This document shows positions 1 through 9,696 of a stretch of 64,000 nucleotides of DNA, piece after piece. Position numbers and translations under genes: made by a program. Within the stretch, counting starts at the first letter, position 1; each line of letters begins with the position of its first letter. The stretch is from NCBI GenBank assembly GCA_018136815.1, contig CM030937.1:232606-296605 (forward strand). The letters are read 5' to 3'. This stretch comes from Isochrysis galbana. Lineage: Eukaryota; Haptophyta; Isochrysidales; Isochrysidaceae. The notes under the pieces are model-generated. The model did no database searches. It was not told the origin of the DNA and was given only the letters and a program-made list of their open reading frames with translations.

Positions 1-2815
1 CCCTAGCGGCAGCCCCATCGCCACACAATGCCTGTGGAGTACCTCTCCGTCGGCGGCGTCGGAGGGCTTGGTCTGAGGGCCTGCATGCTCCGGTGTTCTG
101 GAGTCTCGGGCGTATCATCTTCTCCCGAGTCCAGCCCAACATCCCCGTTTTCAAGTGGCCTTTCGGCTACGACCGAACCGGTCGGTTCGGCCACTCCTTC
201 GTCGCCAGCCGTGAAGGAGGCGCTCGGAGATAGTGCATTGATGCCTTGAGAGCCCAGTCGAGACAAGATGGAAGGTTCCGACGGCTCCGCAGCTGCCGCT
301 TGCTCAGCGATTTCTTGGGCGATGGAAGGCGTGACATCCTGCCACCGATGGACCCCCGAAATTACATCACGGTCGAAGACCTGCCACTTGCTGCGGCGCT
401 TCTTCACCGTGTTTGGAGGGCCTGGCGTTGTAGAGCGGTCCTTATGGGCCACTCCCACGGCGTGAAGCAGTCCACTTCCGCCACGGTCCCGTCTTGCGAT
501 GCGTTGGTTTCCGAGTCCTTCCGATGAAGCAGGCGAGACGCATCGGCAACGGGGCCCGCGTCTGAGATCACGACAACCGAATCAGACACTGGCGAACCGC
601 TGGGAGGCGTGAGGTGAGAGCTAGAAGCTGCTTCGCCTCTCCCCTCCATGAAGCGAGCCAGAGCCGTCCTCGGCTCAGCCAGTTCGAAACCGGTCGAACA
701 AAGCGAGGGGCGTTCTCTCAAGCTGGCAGCTGCTTGGGAAATTGCCCAGTCCACCGTGAAGTTGAGCGAACGCGACGCCTTGGCTTTGCGCGCATAACGG
801 CGCAAGACCGGCATCCACTGGGCCGCCATTGCACCGGCAATGCCCACATAGGTGCGGCTGCGAAGGGCGCCACGGTGGGCGACGGCGATAGATCCGCCAT
901 CGCGGATAGACGTCCCTCGACAATCTTCGAAGGCTGCAGGGCGGGAGTGAAGCCGTCAGGTACAGGCCAGTTGCTTTTGATGGCCCGTGCCGTGCTGCCA
1001 CGGCTGCACAAACTGCCGCGGTCGCAACCCCCCGACTAAGGCAGAGGCTTCCGCGTGCATTCGAGGATTTTCGACGGCAACGAAAGGCGCGTCGGCGCTT
1101 GCCATGGCGAGGAAGACTCTAGCGGCGGATTCGAGAGCCTGGCGTCGTCCCGGTTCCCGATCGAGCCACTGGCAACTCACCGCCGACAAATACGTGCACG
1201 GCGGATGCGCGACCACGAGGTCCCAACCGAGATTTTGAATGTGAAGAGCATCTCCGCAGAAGTGGGGAATGTAGTCGATCTCCGACGGTCGTAGATCGCA
1301 CGTCGCGACGTGCGCTCCGGCAAGTAGGAACATCGAAGACACGACCCCGCTAGCTTCACCGACGACTAGAACGCGGGGTGGAGGAATCCCCTCGGCCGCG
1401 TCGAACGTCACGGCGTCGTGGATCGCGCTAACTCAGCGCAAAGCTCGTCAAAATGCGTCGGCAGTACGGCAGAGGGTGATGAATGAGTGCTCGCGTGCGG
1501 CCGCCGCAAGGCTAGAGCAGCTTCGGCGAGATGGCGGGGCAAGATGACGGAGGAACCGCTAGCCCGGGCACGGGAGGCGGCTAACATTTGAGCTCGCGCG
1601 TAGGGGCGCGGGCAGCTTCAGTAGACTTGGCGGCCGAGGAACAACCAACCACGGCGATCCGGTGGATGGCCTCGGCAGTAGAATTCAGGGGAGGGGTCGT
1701 CGCCCTGAAGTTTCGGTGGGCTAGACCTGAAGGGGGTTGGCTCCGGCGGGCGATCCCTGGAACGGGGATCCTCCGGAGAGCCGAGAGAAAGAGGAGACGC
1801 CGGCGTCCGTATGGGGCGCGACGAGAGATCGTATCGACGGCCCTGCGTCTCCCGAGTCTGGGTGGCCACGGCGTGAGCGCGGAAAGCCGCAGCTCCCTTG
1901 GAACCTTCATCTTCATTGACTCCGGAAGCCGACCCTTCCGGGTCGGGAACCAGTCAGAAACGAGAACGGGTGCAACTTCGAGACGAGAGAATGAACACGA
2001 TGACGGAGAAATATAACGAACCGGGGAGAGAGGTGAGGAGGAGGCACTAGTCTCCGCCTCCACTGCACGAGAACCTACGGTAGACAACGACAATTTGTCC
2101 GCAGAGCGGCTCCGGCTATGGCCCTTGGGAGAGAGGTCTCCAGTGGGGTCCCGCCGGGAAAGAGCAGAAACAGGTAGAGCACCAACAACATTTTCGGACG
2201 CGGCAGCGGCCACGTCGGACCTATCCATAGAACCTAGAGCAGAAGATGATACCGAGTCGACAGCCCTCGAGGGCTTCACAACCGATTGTTTACGAAACGA
2301 AGAGACCGAAGACGCGTCGAATCTACCTAGCCCACCCCCTTGGGCAGGGCCGTCGGGGGGTGAATCCAGGGATGAAGATGCGTCGAAAGACCTAGGAGAA
2401 TTAGAAGAAACCGAAGACAGCATAGTATCCGTAGAAATAGATTCCAAGAGGGGCAGCGAGCGAGAATCGGCCCCTAACATCCTAATAGCGTGCGGAGTAA
2501 TAGAAGAACTTGTAGACGTACACGAATTTCGGAGAGTCGGGTCGCGACTATCTCCGGGGCAAACCTGTTTCCAGGAGCCCGGGTCAAGTGTCGACTCCGG
2601 CTTCCGAGATAGCCGTTCGGCGGGGGCTTCAGCCGGCGAGGCGGCTCCCACCGTCGAGGACTGAATAGAGCTAGAGACAGGGGGAGAATCGCCGCGTCGA
2701 CAGCTCTTCTCCCCAAGCGGCGTAGGGATCGGATCGGGATGGTGGTGGTGGCGTTCAGGCCCACCGCCCCGATGTTCTCCGCCAGGGTTTGAAGGACGGG
2801 GACCCCGCCGGACCC
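1..2815 (-). pseudogene. Second ORF of left retroelement: Ser-rich region plus phage-type cytosine methyltransferase-like domain, frameshifted
   Basis: The frame is open from before the gag stop through a serine-rich segment (2815 to about 1900). It then reaches a domain with methyltransferase landmarks: a motif-I-like RVLVVGEASGVVSSMF, the catalytic-loop-like AHPPCTYLSAVSCQWL, and AVENPRMH (about 1411-1080). The end of the domain, GIAGAMAAQW, is encoded near 820-847. Compared with the right copy the left one lacks single bases in several short homopolymers: AAAA for AAAAA near 980, GG for GGG near 447, one C near 1588, and others near 930 and 1830-1870. No continuous protein is possible. Sequence beyond the domain (458 to 3) matches the right copy and is unidentified. 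Large single-copy genes in this window are not frameshifted, so decay is likely, though mis-polishing of repeats is possible. Confidence 0.65.
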
Positions 2816-5533
2816 CTACTGAGGCTTAACCCGGACCATCGAGCGAAGAAGCTTATGAATGTGCTCGTCCGATCCGCACTCTCCGCAGCCAGCCTCACAC
2901 AGAAAGCGGATATATGGCTGACAGATGACGGGGTTGTGAGCACCGTCTCCCGTGCCATATTTCCAGGCTTCGCTGGCTGGAGTGCCAGGAGGAGCTTGAG
3001 GTCGGAAAGCGCAGAAGGCACAGCCGTTTTCGTTCGTCCATTCGGTGATTCCCCTATTGATATCGTCCGTCCGTGGAGTTTCCATTGAATTATCGGCCGG
3101 TCGGCACTTTGCTAGCGCCGCCGAGACCCTTGGGTGCTTGGCATAGCCTGATACGGCCCAGAAGCGGGCTCGGGCCCGATTCCAAAGCTCGGGCGTCCAC
3201 CGGGATACGCCCAAGTCAGGCGGTAGCCCTTGGCCGTTCGCCGGCGGATCGCAGCGACGGCTGGGCGGCCGAGACGAGCCTCCCTTTCGACCGGGTGGAT
3301 CGGTCAGTATAGCCGGCAACGGTGAGTTGGAGTGGTAACTTGCCGGCGGTGCAGCAGCCCGATAATCAGGCTTCGAAGCAGGCGAGTGTCCCTGTCCGCG
3401 AAGAGCTTCAGCCACGGTGGCTTGGACGGCTGCCTGCACGGCGGCGACCATGTCCGTGGTCGAAGCGGTCTTCTGGGACGAGGAAGTCTCGTTCTTTGCC
3501 TCGCCTGAGGCCTTAGTGCGTACGCTAGCCACGGTTTGCTTCGTCGAGGGTCGGGATTGATGACGCTTCACCCGGGCCTGCTCGTAAGGGCTGAGGTACC
3601 GTTGGCAGAGGTTGACGCACGAGAGCGCCGACCGACCTAGCTCGTGGTTCTCTACGCGGAAACGAGTCTCCGCGAGCACCTCCGCAAATTTAATAGCATT
3701 GTCGACGCCGCGCTGAGGATCAACCTTATCGTTCCGAATGATTTCCTCGAACCTCTGGTTGATCTCATGGGCCATGTTTGGATGATCCCACACGTTGGTG
3801 GAGTCAACCGCGGAATCGCCAAGCTTGCGGATGTAGGCGCGAACCAAATTCTTGCTGAGCTCACATAGATCAGCGCCGGCCTCGCGCTCCCTCATGCGGT
3901 CCCACTCCATCGACGCCGAGTCTTTCGCGAAACCATCGGCCCCGTTTGCGAAGGTCCCGTCGCATTTGCGAAGAAGGACGTCAGCAGCGAGGACAGGATT
4001 GAGAGCGAGGGCCCGGTCCTCCACTAGATCGAGGAGGAAGGCGAAGATGCGAGAATTGCCGCTGGAATTGGCTCCGGCTGCCGCGAGGAGGGAGGTAAAT
4101 ATTTCGCGATGATCGCAGCCGAGCGCTAGTGCCCGCTCCAACGGCTTGATGAGAGTTAGCCGAAATTCGTTCCAGGCTGTCGCCGCGGTTTGAACGTTAT
4201 CGGAGGCGAGGGCCTTTGGGAAGCGGAGCTCCGAAAGCTCTTTGCCCATCCTGACCTGATGGTGAAGGGTTTGCTCTGCTGAGAAGCGGCTACGCACCCA
4301 TTTGAGCAAGTGGTCCTCCTCCATGAAAATTCGGCAATGCCAAACGTTGCCCGCCAGGGAGAGGTTGCTCTTCAAAATGGTATGGATGAGCTCATGCTCG
4401 TCGGAGTCGCGGTAAAGGGCGGCCAGATCGCGTGAGGGCAGGGCGAGGAGATTTTTCCACTCGCTTACAACTGCCTCTCGCTCATCCATCCCCACCGCAA
4501 GGCAGGGGTCGCGAGGGTGGCGGAACGGCACCACCGGGGTCGGGCCCCGGTGAGGGCTCTGATCCTGGCGGCGGGGTTCCGATTTGGAGGTCGGGTACGC
4601 CGACCGTGGAACCCTAGAAGCCGGAGAGGCGTGGCCCTTTGGGTCTAGAGCAGGAGGCTCGCCCATGGGTGGTTCCCTCTGAACCGGCCTAGCAGAATCC
4701 GCAGCCGCCTCGGTCCGATCCATGGACGGACTTGAAGCGGGCTCTTGGCGGGCTTGGAGTAGCTGAGTCAGGGCTTTGAACCCTGCTTCAACTTGATCCC
4801 GGAGAAGCCCCTCCCTCGCCTCTGCCGCGGCAAGGGATGAATGTAGGCGCTCCACAGCCCCTTTTAGGGTGTTGGTCTCCGCCTGAAGCCTTGCCATTTC
4901 CGCATCCTGACGCGCCGCGGCCGTCTCGATCGGGGTGATCTCTTGATCAAGGACCCCTTTTGATGACGGCGGGGCATAGTCCCGGTAAGCGGGGCTTCGG
5001 AAGCTGATCCCCTCCCCTTCACCGACCTCAGACTCATCATCTCGAAGGTGAGGAGGGGGGTCAAACTGAATCAGAGGGAGGGGACCCTCCTCCACCTCAT
5101 TGGCCAACTCAGCGACGCTGAAGTTGGCCTCATGCGGGAGAGGGTCATGCTCCACCATGGCCCGCTGTGATTGCACCCGGTGGGTGCCGAAGGAAGCGGA
5201 CAAATCCTCGCCATCCGCCACGAGCTGATCGGAGCCAGTCGTGGAGATAGCAGCCGGGGTGATGGGTGCCATTGGTGTAGCCTCAGAAGCCGTGGGATCA
5301 CTCGGACATCCCACGGGAGCAAAAGCTGCAGCGGGCAGAGAAGGTTCCCTGAGGGGTTCCTCCTCTGCGGCCGAGGACGCAAGCTTCGATTTCGTGCTTG
5401 TCGAGTCGAGCGGAGCCGGAGGGCTCTGGGCCACTCCGTCGTGAGCGGCACCGGCGGTTAGCGCGGCGCCTTGGCCCTCCTCCCCGCCGGGAGTCGGGTG
5501 AATGAAATTCTGGATGGGGTCGGGCATCCCCAT
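2816..5533 (-). CDS. Gag-like protein of left retroelement, 905 aa
   Basis: An uninterrupted frame runs from the ATG at 5533, the same start seen in the right copy. Residues 1-200 are acidic, proline- and serine-rich and look disordered. A predicted coiled coil follows near residues 220-290 (ETAAARQDAEMARLQAETN and following). The middle 450 residues are helical and capsid-like in character. The C-terminus has Cys/His clusters (CAFC, then CEAGCGEC with a His-rich end) suitable for binding zinc, as in nucleocapsid regions. It ends in TAG, and the downstream ORF is open in the -1 frame across this stop, so frameshift expression like gag-pol is possible. No specific gag family was recognised; the assignment rests on layout and on the following domain. 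The central part is the segment deleted in the right copy. Confidence 0.55.
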   Translation of the reverse strand: MGMPDPIQNFIHPTPGGEEGQGAALTAGAAHDGVAQSPPAPLDSTSTKSKLASSAAEEEPLREPSLPAAAFAPVGCPSDPTASEATPMAPITPAAISTTGSDQLVADGEDLSASFGTHRVQSQRAMVEHDPLPHEANFSVAELANEVEEGPLPLIQFDPPPHLRDDESEVGEGEGISFRSPAYRDYAPPSSKGVLDQEITPIETAAARQDAEMARLQAETNTLKGAVERLHSSLAAAEAREGLLRDQVEAGFKALTQLLQARQEPASSPSMDRTEAAADSARPVQREPPMGEPPALDPKGHASPASRVPRSAYPTSKSEPRRQDQSPHRGPTPVVPFRHPRDPCLAVGMDEREAVVSEWKNLLALPSRDLAALYRDSDEHELIHTILKSNLSLAGNVWHCRIFMEEDHLLKWVRSRFSAEQTLHHQVRMGKELSELRFPKALASDNVQTAATAWNEFRLTLIKPLERALALGCDHREIFTSLLAAAGANSSGNSRIFAFLLDLVEDRALALNPVLAADVLLRKCDGTFANGADGFAKDSASMEWDRMREREAGADLCELSKNLVRAYIRKLGDSAVDSTNVWDHPNMAHEINQRFEEIIRNDKVDPQRGVDNAIKFAEVLAETRFRVENHELGRSALSCVNLCQRYLSPYEQARVKRHQSRPSTKQTVASVRTKASGEAKNETSSSQKTASTTDMVAAVQAAVQATVAEALRGQGHSPASKPDYRAAAPPASYHSNSPLPAILTDPPGRKGGSSRPPSRRCDPPANGQGLPPDLGVSRWTPELWNRARARFWAVSGYAKHPRVSAALAKCRPADNSMETPRTDDINRGITEWTNENGCAFCAFRPQAPPGTPASEAWKYGTGDGAHNPVICQPYIRFLCEAGCGECGSDEHIHKLLRSMVRVKPQ

Positions 5534-6720
5534 TTGGGTGTCTGGACTGGGAACGAACGGCGAACGAAGGGCTGTGGGGCGGTGAGGTGCTCCTAGCGGC
5601 CCTAGTGTGTTGGATAGTAAGAGATTGTTAGACCTACAAAGAACTCTTCCCTCAGGGAGGGAGCCTAGGCTGCTTGAGTGCAGCGACGCAGCGAACAACG
5701 ACGGACAAAGAGGCTGAGAACAACAGGATACACCGACTCACGAACACACCGGAATCATTCACCCAAACAAAGCAAATTATCAAGCAACCGCGACCCCAAA
5801 TCACCGATAACTCAAACACGTCGCGAGAGACGGAGAGAGAGAGCGAGAGAGAGAGAGACTCCGCAGCGACGGCCGGAGCGTGTCTCCGTTGTAACTTCCC
5901 ACGTAGCGGAGAGTCCGAAGGGGAGCGTCCTGTCGCGCGACCACGGCGATCACTTTGGATACAGATCGCGACGAGATATCTTCACGACCGAATAAATCTT
6001 GCCGTTGAGCGTGAACCTTCTAGACGCTTCTAACGAACAACCCTGAGTAGCAACCAAGGGGAAGAAACACCAAAGGGGCCAAGGCTTGCATGTAGCTTGC
6101 ATCAAGGGGAAAGATTCCCTCACCTAGGAAGCGAACCTACACCGGTCTCCAAGGCGAGATAGCAAATTAAACCTCAAATCTCGAGCGGATAGAGCAACCG
6201 ACTTGCTCGCCAAAACCTTGACCGAGAAGAAAGAAGCAAGGACCTACAAGCCAAGGGTAGCGGACCTAGGGAATGTGAGAGGAAATTTCCGAACGCCAAC
6301 GCCAAACGCCGAACGCGGGAAGGCAACGAAACCCTAACCAGGCCAAGCAGAACCTACGAAGAACAGGCCTGGACGACAACGAAAGTGAGCAGGTCCCAAG
6401 AAAGAACCGGAACCCAACAAGAAACGACAAGCCTTGCAAGAAGCTAAACAAGCCTTCACAAGGTAACCTGAGAGCCTGAGACAAGCGCGCAGCGAGTGAC
6501 AGGCGACCTGGCTCCTTTGGGTCAAGATTACCCGAAAGGAGGAAACCTGGAATCTAGACCTGACAAACAGGCTAGAAGGAACGAAACAAGAACTCGAATT
6601 CTAGATCGCTAGGGACGAACCCTACCAACCTAGATGTACCTGAGCTTCACCGTGTGGCCGCACGGCGAAGGACCTGGAAACAAGAGCCTGGAAATCGCAT
6701 CATCTAGGATGAATGCGACA
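5534..6720 (-). other. 5' leader / possible LTR of left retroelement
   Basis: About 1.2 kb lies between the TG terminus and the first ATG of the gag-like ORF. It contains a CT-rich microsatellite tract (AG-rich on the plus strand near 5830-5862) and no long conserved frame. A short frame of about 70 codons (6266-6484) is present in both copies but looks fortuitous. The 3' boundary of any LTR and a primer-binding site cannot be located because the other LTR is outside the window. Confidence 0.45.
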
Positions 6721-7430
6721 CAACGCTACCGTCCCGGTGCCGTGATACGCGCGAGTGCCCAACTTTGAGCCGGCACCGAGCGCGCTGGCGGCGTTTTGGT
6801 GTTGATCCAGTTGCACTGGGTGGCACACCAAGCACCATATTCACAAATGCCGCCCTTGCAGCCACGCCAATCGTCGCCCCCGCCCGCGCGCATCGCGCCA
6901 TAGTCGACCGTGTGTGGCGCCGACGACCACGCTAACGTCACCTGGCCGAACGGGCCGAGTGCCCAACTTTCGACCGCGACCGGGCGCGCTGCCGGCGCTT
7001 TCTTGGTCTCCCACTGGGATAGAATGGCTTGCCAGACACCAAATCCGAATATGCCGCCCTAGCAGCAACACCAATCGCCGCCCCCGCCCGCGCGCATCGC
7101 GCCATAGTCGGCCGTGTGTGGCGCCGACGACCACGCCAACGTCACCGGGCCGAACGGGCCGAGTGCCCGACTTTCGACCGCGACCGGGCGCGCTGCCGGC
7201 GCCTTCTCGGCCATCCACTGAGATAGAATGACACAACAGGCATTACTTGCAAAGATGCCGCCCTAGCAGCCACGCCAATCGCCGCCGCCGGCCGCACACA
7301 TCGCGTCGAAGTTGGCCCTGCGCAACATCGACAACAAGACCAAGGGGGCCGAATGGGCCAGAGTGCCCAACTTTCGCACGCGACTGCGCTTGCCGCTGGC
7401 GCTCTCTTGCCCCTCAGCTTGCTTAGGGCG
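6721..7430. repeat. 204-bp tandem repeat, about 3.5 copies
   Basis: The anchor GAGTGCCCAACTTTCGA or a close variant recurs at 6753, 6957, 7161 and 7361, giving periods of 204, 204 and 200 bp. Units contain GC-rich blocks such as CCCGCCCGCGCGCATCGCGCC. Because 204 is a multiple of three, a frame stays open across units on the minus strand (7236-6841), which looks fortuitous. A further unit in inverted orientation lies at about 12786-12985. The retroelement to the left is inserted at the repeat edge. Confidence 0.8.
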
Positions 7431-7690
7431 ATCTAAATCTCATCACATGAAATGGTTCCGCCCCAGGAGCCAAATCCATGTACCTAGCGGCCACGGCGCA
7501 CGCCTTTGCGGTGAAGGCGGAGGTGAGAGGTGAACACGCCACACACTAGCTCTCAAAATTTCGGATCAACGGTGGGCGCGAACGCGTGGGGCCGGGCCAG
7601 GAGGCTTTGAGGGTTACAAGCAGGCCCTGAACGGGCCGGTCGCGACCAGCCCGTCGCGCCGCACGGCCACATGAGGAGCTGCACCTCCAG
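7165..7690. repeat. Dispersed repeat; inverted sister copy at 11950-12985
   Basis: This stretch (last 204-bp units plus the flank through GGATCAACGGTGGGCGCGAA) reappears as its reverse complement at 11950-12985. The sister copy is interrupted by a 575-bp insertion. Here the sequence reads straight through CTCTCAAAATTTCGGATC, so it represents the empty site of that insertion. No coding potential was recognised. Between 7690 and 7970 I see nothing identifiable. Confidence 0.65.
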
Positions 7691-7969
7691 GCGTCCAAGC
7701 GAGCGCTTCTCGACGTCAATCGGGCCGTGGCCCTGGGCGTCGGGCCGGATCGAATCGAGGCATTCCTGCGGTGCGAGGGGCCAGGACGGGTTAGTACGAG
7801 TGTGTGCGACCCTCAAGAACCAGCGTGCGACCTACTAGTCACCCGTCACCCCCCACCCTGCTCGCGAGAGCTCTGGGCTCTGCATGGCCACCACCTCCAG
7901 GCCATTCTTCGGCCGATCGCGGGCGATCGGACGTCGCGGAAGCTCCGCGTTTCTAATAGTGATGCGCCC

Positions 7970-8208
7970 CACATTCACCACTCTGATTCCCTCCCGTGGG
8001 CGACCGTGTCATTCTCCCAAAATAGCCCGCCACGCGCGGGGGAAGGGAGGGGAGTCCCTCACCGACGCCATTGCCCTTCGTGGGGCGGGAGGGGGTCGTT
8101 CGGAGGGGGGAGGGAGTTGGCGGGGCAGGTAGGGGGGGACCCTGAGGAATCCTTGGACACCTAGGGGAGGTGGGAAATAGTGGTTAAAATGAGTGAGTGA
8201 CCGGGCTA
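7970..8208. repeat. Dispersed repeat of about 240 bp; inverted copy at 58188-58430
   Basis: Sequence from CACCACTCTGATTCCCTC through GGTTAAAATGAGTGAGTGAC matches, as reverse complement, 58188-58430. Homology stops near 8208 and, on the other side, where a LINE tail abuts the sister copy. The unit is G-rich on the plus strand and has no convincing frame. It is probably a fragment of a non-autonomous element. 8209-8640 holds a few CCCTTA/CCCTTAG motifs and nothing else recognised. Confidence 0.6.
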
Positions 8209-8639
8209 CCTTAGCCCTTACCCTTAGCCCTTAGAAGTTGAAATAGCTATTTGACCGGCCTACAGCAACTCTTGTCAGGCCCTATAGGATGTATTTAAAT
8301 GAATGTGAAGCGCGTCCTCGGTTGTAGGCCTCGAATGGATTGGCAACGTACTTGGCCGGAGGCAAAAAAAGATATCTCCGTATGTCCATATTTGCAGCGC
8401 CGGGGCATCGTACTGCGATATTTTTGGACTTCCCATCTTCTTTATTTAGGCGCGGAGGGCGCCGGGAGAGGGCAGATCTGGGGAGAGCGGGCGAGGGGGG
8501 GACTCTCTCTCTCTCTCTCCCGCGCGCGCGGGAAACGGAGGGCGCGCGGAACCCAAGACGACCCCCTCTCTACGTTAGAAACGTCTGTCGTGTACAGGGT
8601 ATAAACGTGAGCTTCAGTCCGTCCGACGAGCGGTCGCTC

Positions 8640-9478
8640 TCTCCTCTTCTCTCTTCTCTTTCTTCTCTCTCTATCTCTCTCTATCTCTATCTCTCTCTCT
8701 CCCTCTCTCCCTCTCTCCCTCTCTCTCTCTTCTCTCTCTTCTCTCTCTTCTCTCTCTTCTCTCTCTTCTCTCTCTTCTCTCTCTTCTCTCTCTTCTCTCT
8801 CTTCTCTCTCTTCTCTCTCTTCTCTCTCTTCTCTCTCTTCTCTCTCTTCTCTCTCTTCTCTCTCTTCTCTCTCTTCTCTTTCTCTCTCTTCTCTCTCTTC
8901 TCTCTCTTCTCTCTCTTCTCTCTCTTCTCTCTCTTCTCTCTCTTCTCTCTCTTCTCTCTCTTCTCTCTCTTCTCTCTCTTCTCTCTCTTCTCTCTCTTCT
9001 CTCTCTTCTCTCTCTTCTCTCTCTTCTCTCTCTTCTCTCTCTTCTCTCTCTTCTCTCTCTTCTCTCTCTTCTCTCTCTTCTCTCTCTTCTCTCTCTTCTC
9101 TCTCTTCTCTTCTCTCTCTTCTCTCTCTTCTCTCTCTTCTCTCTCTTCTCTCTCTTCTCTCTCTTCTCTCTCTTCTCTCTCTCTTCTCTCTCTTCTCTCT
9201 CTTCTCTCTCTTCTCTCTCTTCTCTCTCTTCTCTCTCTTCTCTCTCTTCTCTCTCTTCTCTCTCTTCTCTCTCTTCTCTCTCTTCTCTCTCTTCTCTCTC
9301 TTCTCTCTCTTCTCTCTCTTCTCTCTCTCTTCTCTCTCTTCTCTCTCTTCTCTCTCTTCTCTCTCTTCTCTCTCTTCTCTCTCTTCTCTCTCTTCTCTCT
9401 CTTCTCTCTCTTCTCTCTCTTCTCTCTCTTCTCTCTCTTCTCTCTCTTCTCTCTCTTCTCTCTCTTCTCTCTCTCGCC
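8640..9478. repeat. CT-rich microsatellite, mainly a 9-bp unit TTCTCTCTC
   Basis: Over 800 bp consists almost entirely of T and C on the plus strand. The dominant unit is TTCTCTCTC; occasional 8-, 6- or 11-bp variants (near 8875, 9105, 9178 and 9323) shift the phase. Because the unit is a multiple of three, long spurious frames (Ser/Leu/Phe on plus, Arg/Glu on minus) run through it. Flanks are C-rich (9480-9535). Confidence 0.95.
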
Positions 9479-9696
9479 CTCTCGCTCTTCCCCCCCGCCG
9501 TCCCTTCTCTCTCCACCTCCTCCCCCCCCCCCCAAATGCTAGCCCTCTTGCTTCCCCCTCCTCTCTGCGCCCCAGCCGAGCTCTTCCGCCTCTCCCGCTC
9601 CTCCTGCCTCCACGCACCCAGCCGTATAGAGCTCTCGCGCTCCCTTGCTTCCTCTCCCACCCTCTCCTTCTCTCAGAGTGCCGACCCTCTGTACCG

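Larger units (their letters stand above)
1..6720 (-). mobile_element. Retroelement-like unit, left copy (5' part, runs off the window)
   Basis: This is an inverted copy of the element at 59921-64000. The two are near-identical apart from scattered substitutions, one-base indels and one 2.6-kb deletion in the other copy. On the minus strand it starts 5'-TGTCGCATTC at 6720, exactly where homology with the other copy begins; TG at the terminus is typical of LTR elements. The order is a non-coding leader (6720-5534), a gag-like ORF (5533-2816), a serine-rich stretch, a methyltransferase-like domain (about 1411-790) and unidentified sequence to base 1. No reverse transcriptase, integrase or second LTR lies inside the window, so retroelement class is inferred from the gag-like protein, the TG end and the repeated occurrence. 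It is inserted at the edge of a 204-bp tandem repeat. Confidence 0.7.

Noticed and set aside
956-1411. Host or organelle cytosine methyltransferase gene
   Set aside because: The domain lies inside a repeated gag-bearing unit present at both window ends, so it belongs to the element.
6266-6484. Conserved short hydrophobic ORF in the retroelement leader (also 60157-60390)
   Set aside because: It is conserved only because the two copies are near-identical; no independent coding evidence.
8205-8245. Interstitial telomere repeat (CCCTTA/CCCTTAG)
   Set aside because: There are only about three imperfect units and they do not match the common CCCTAA repeat.
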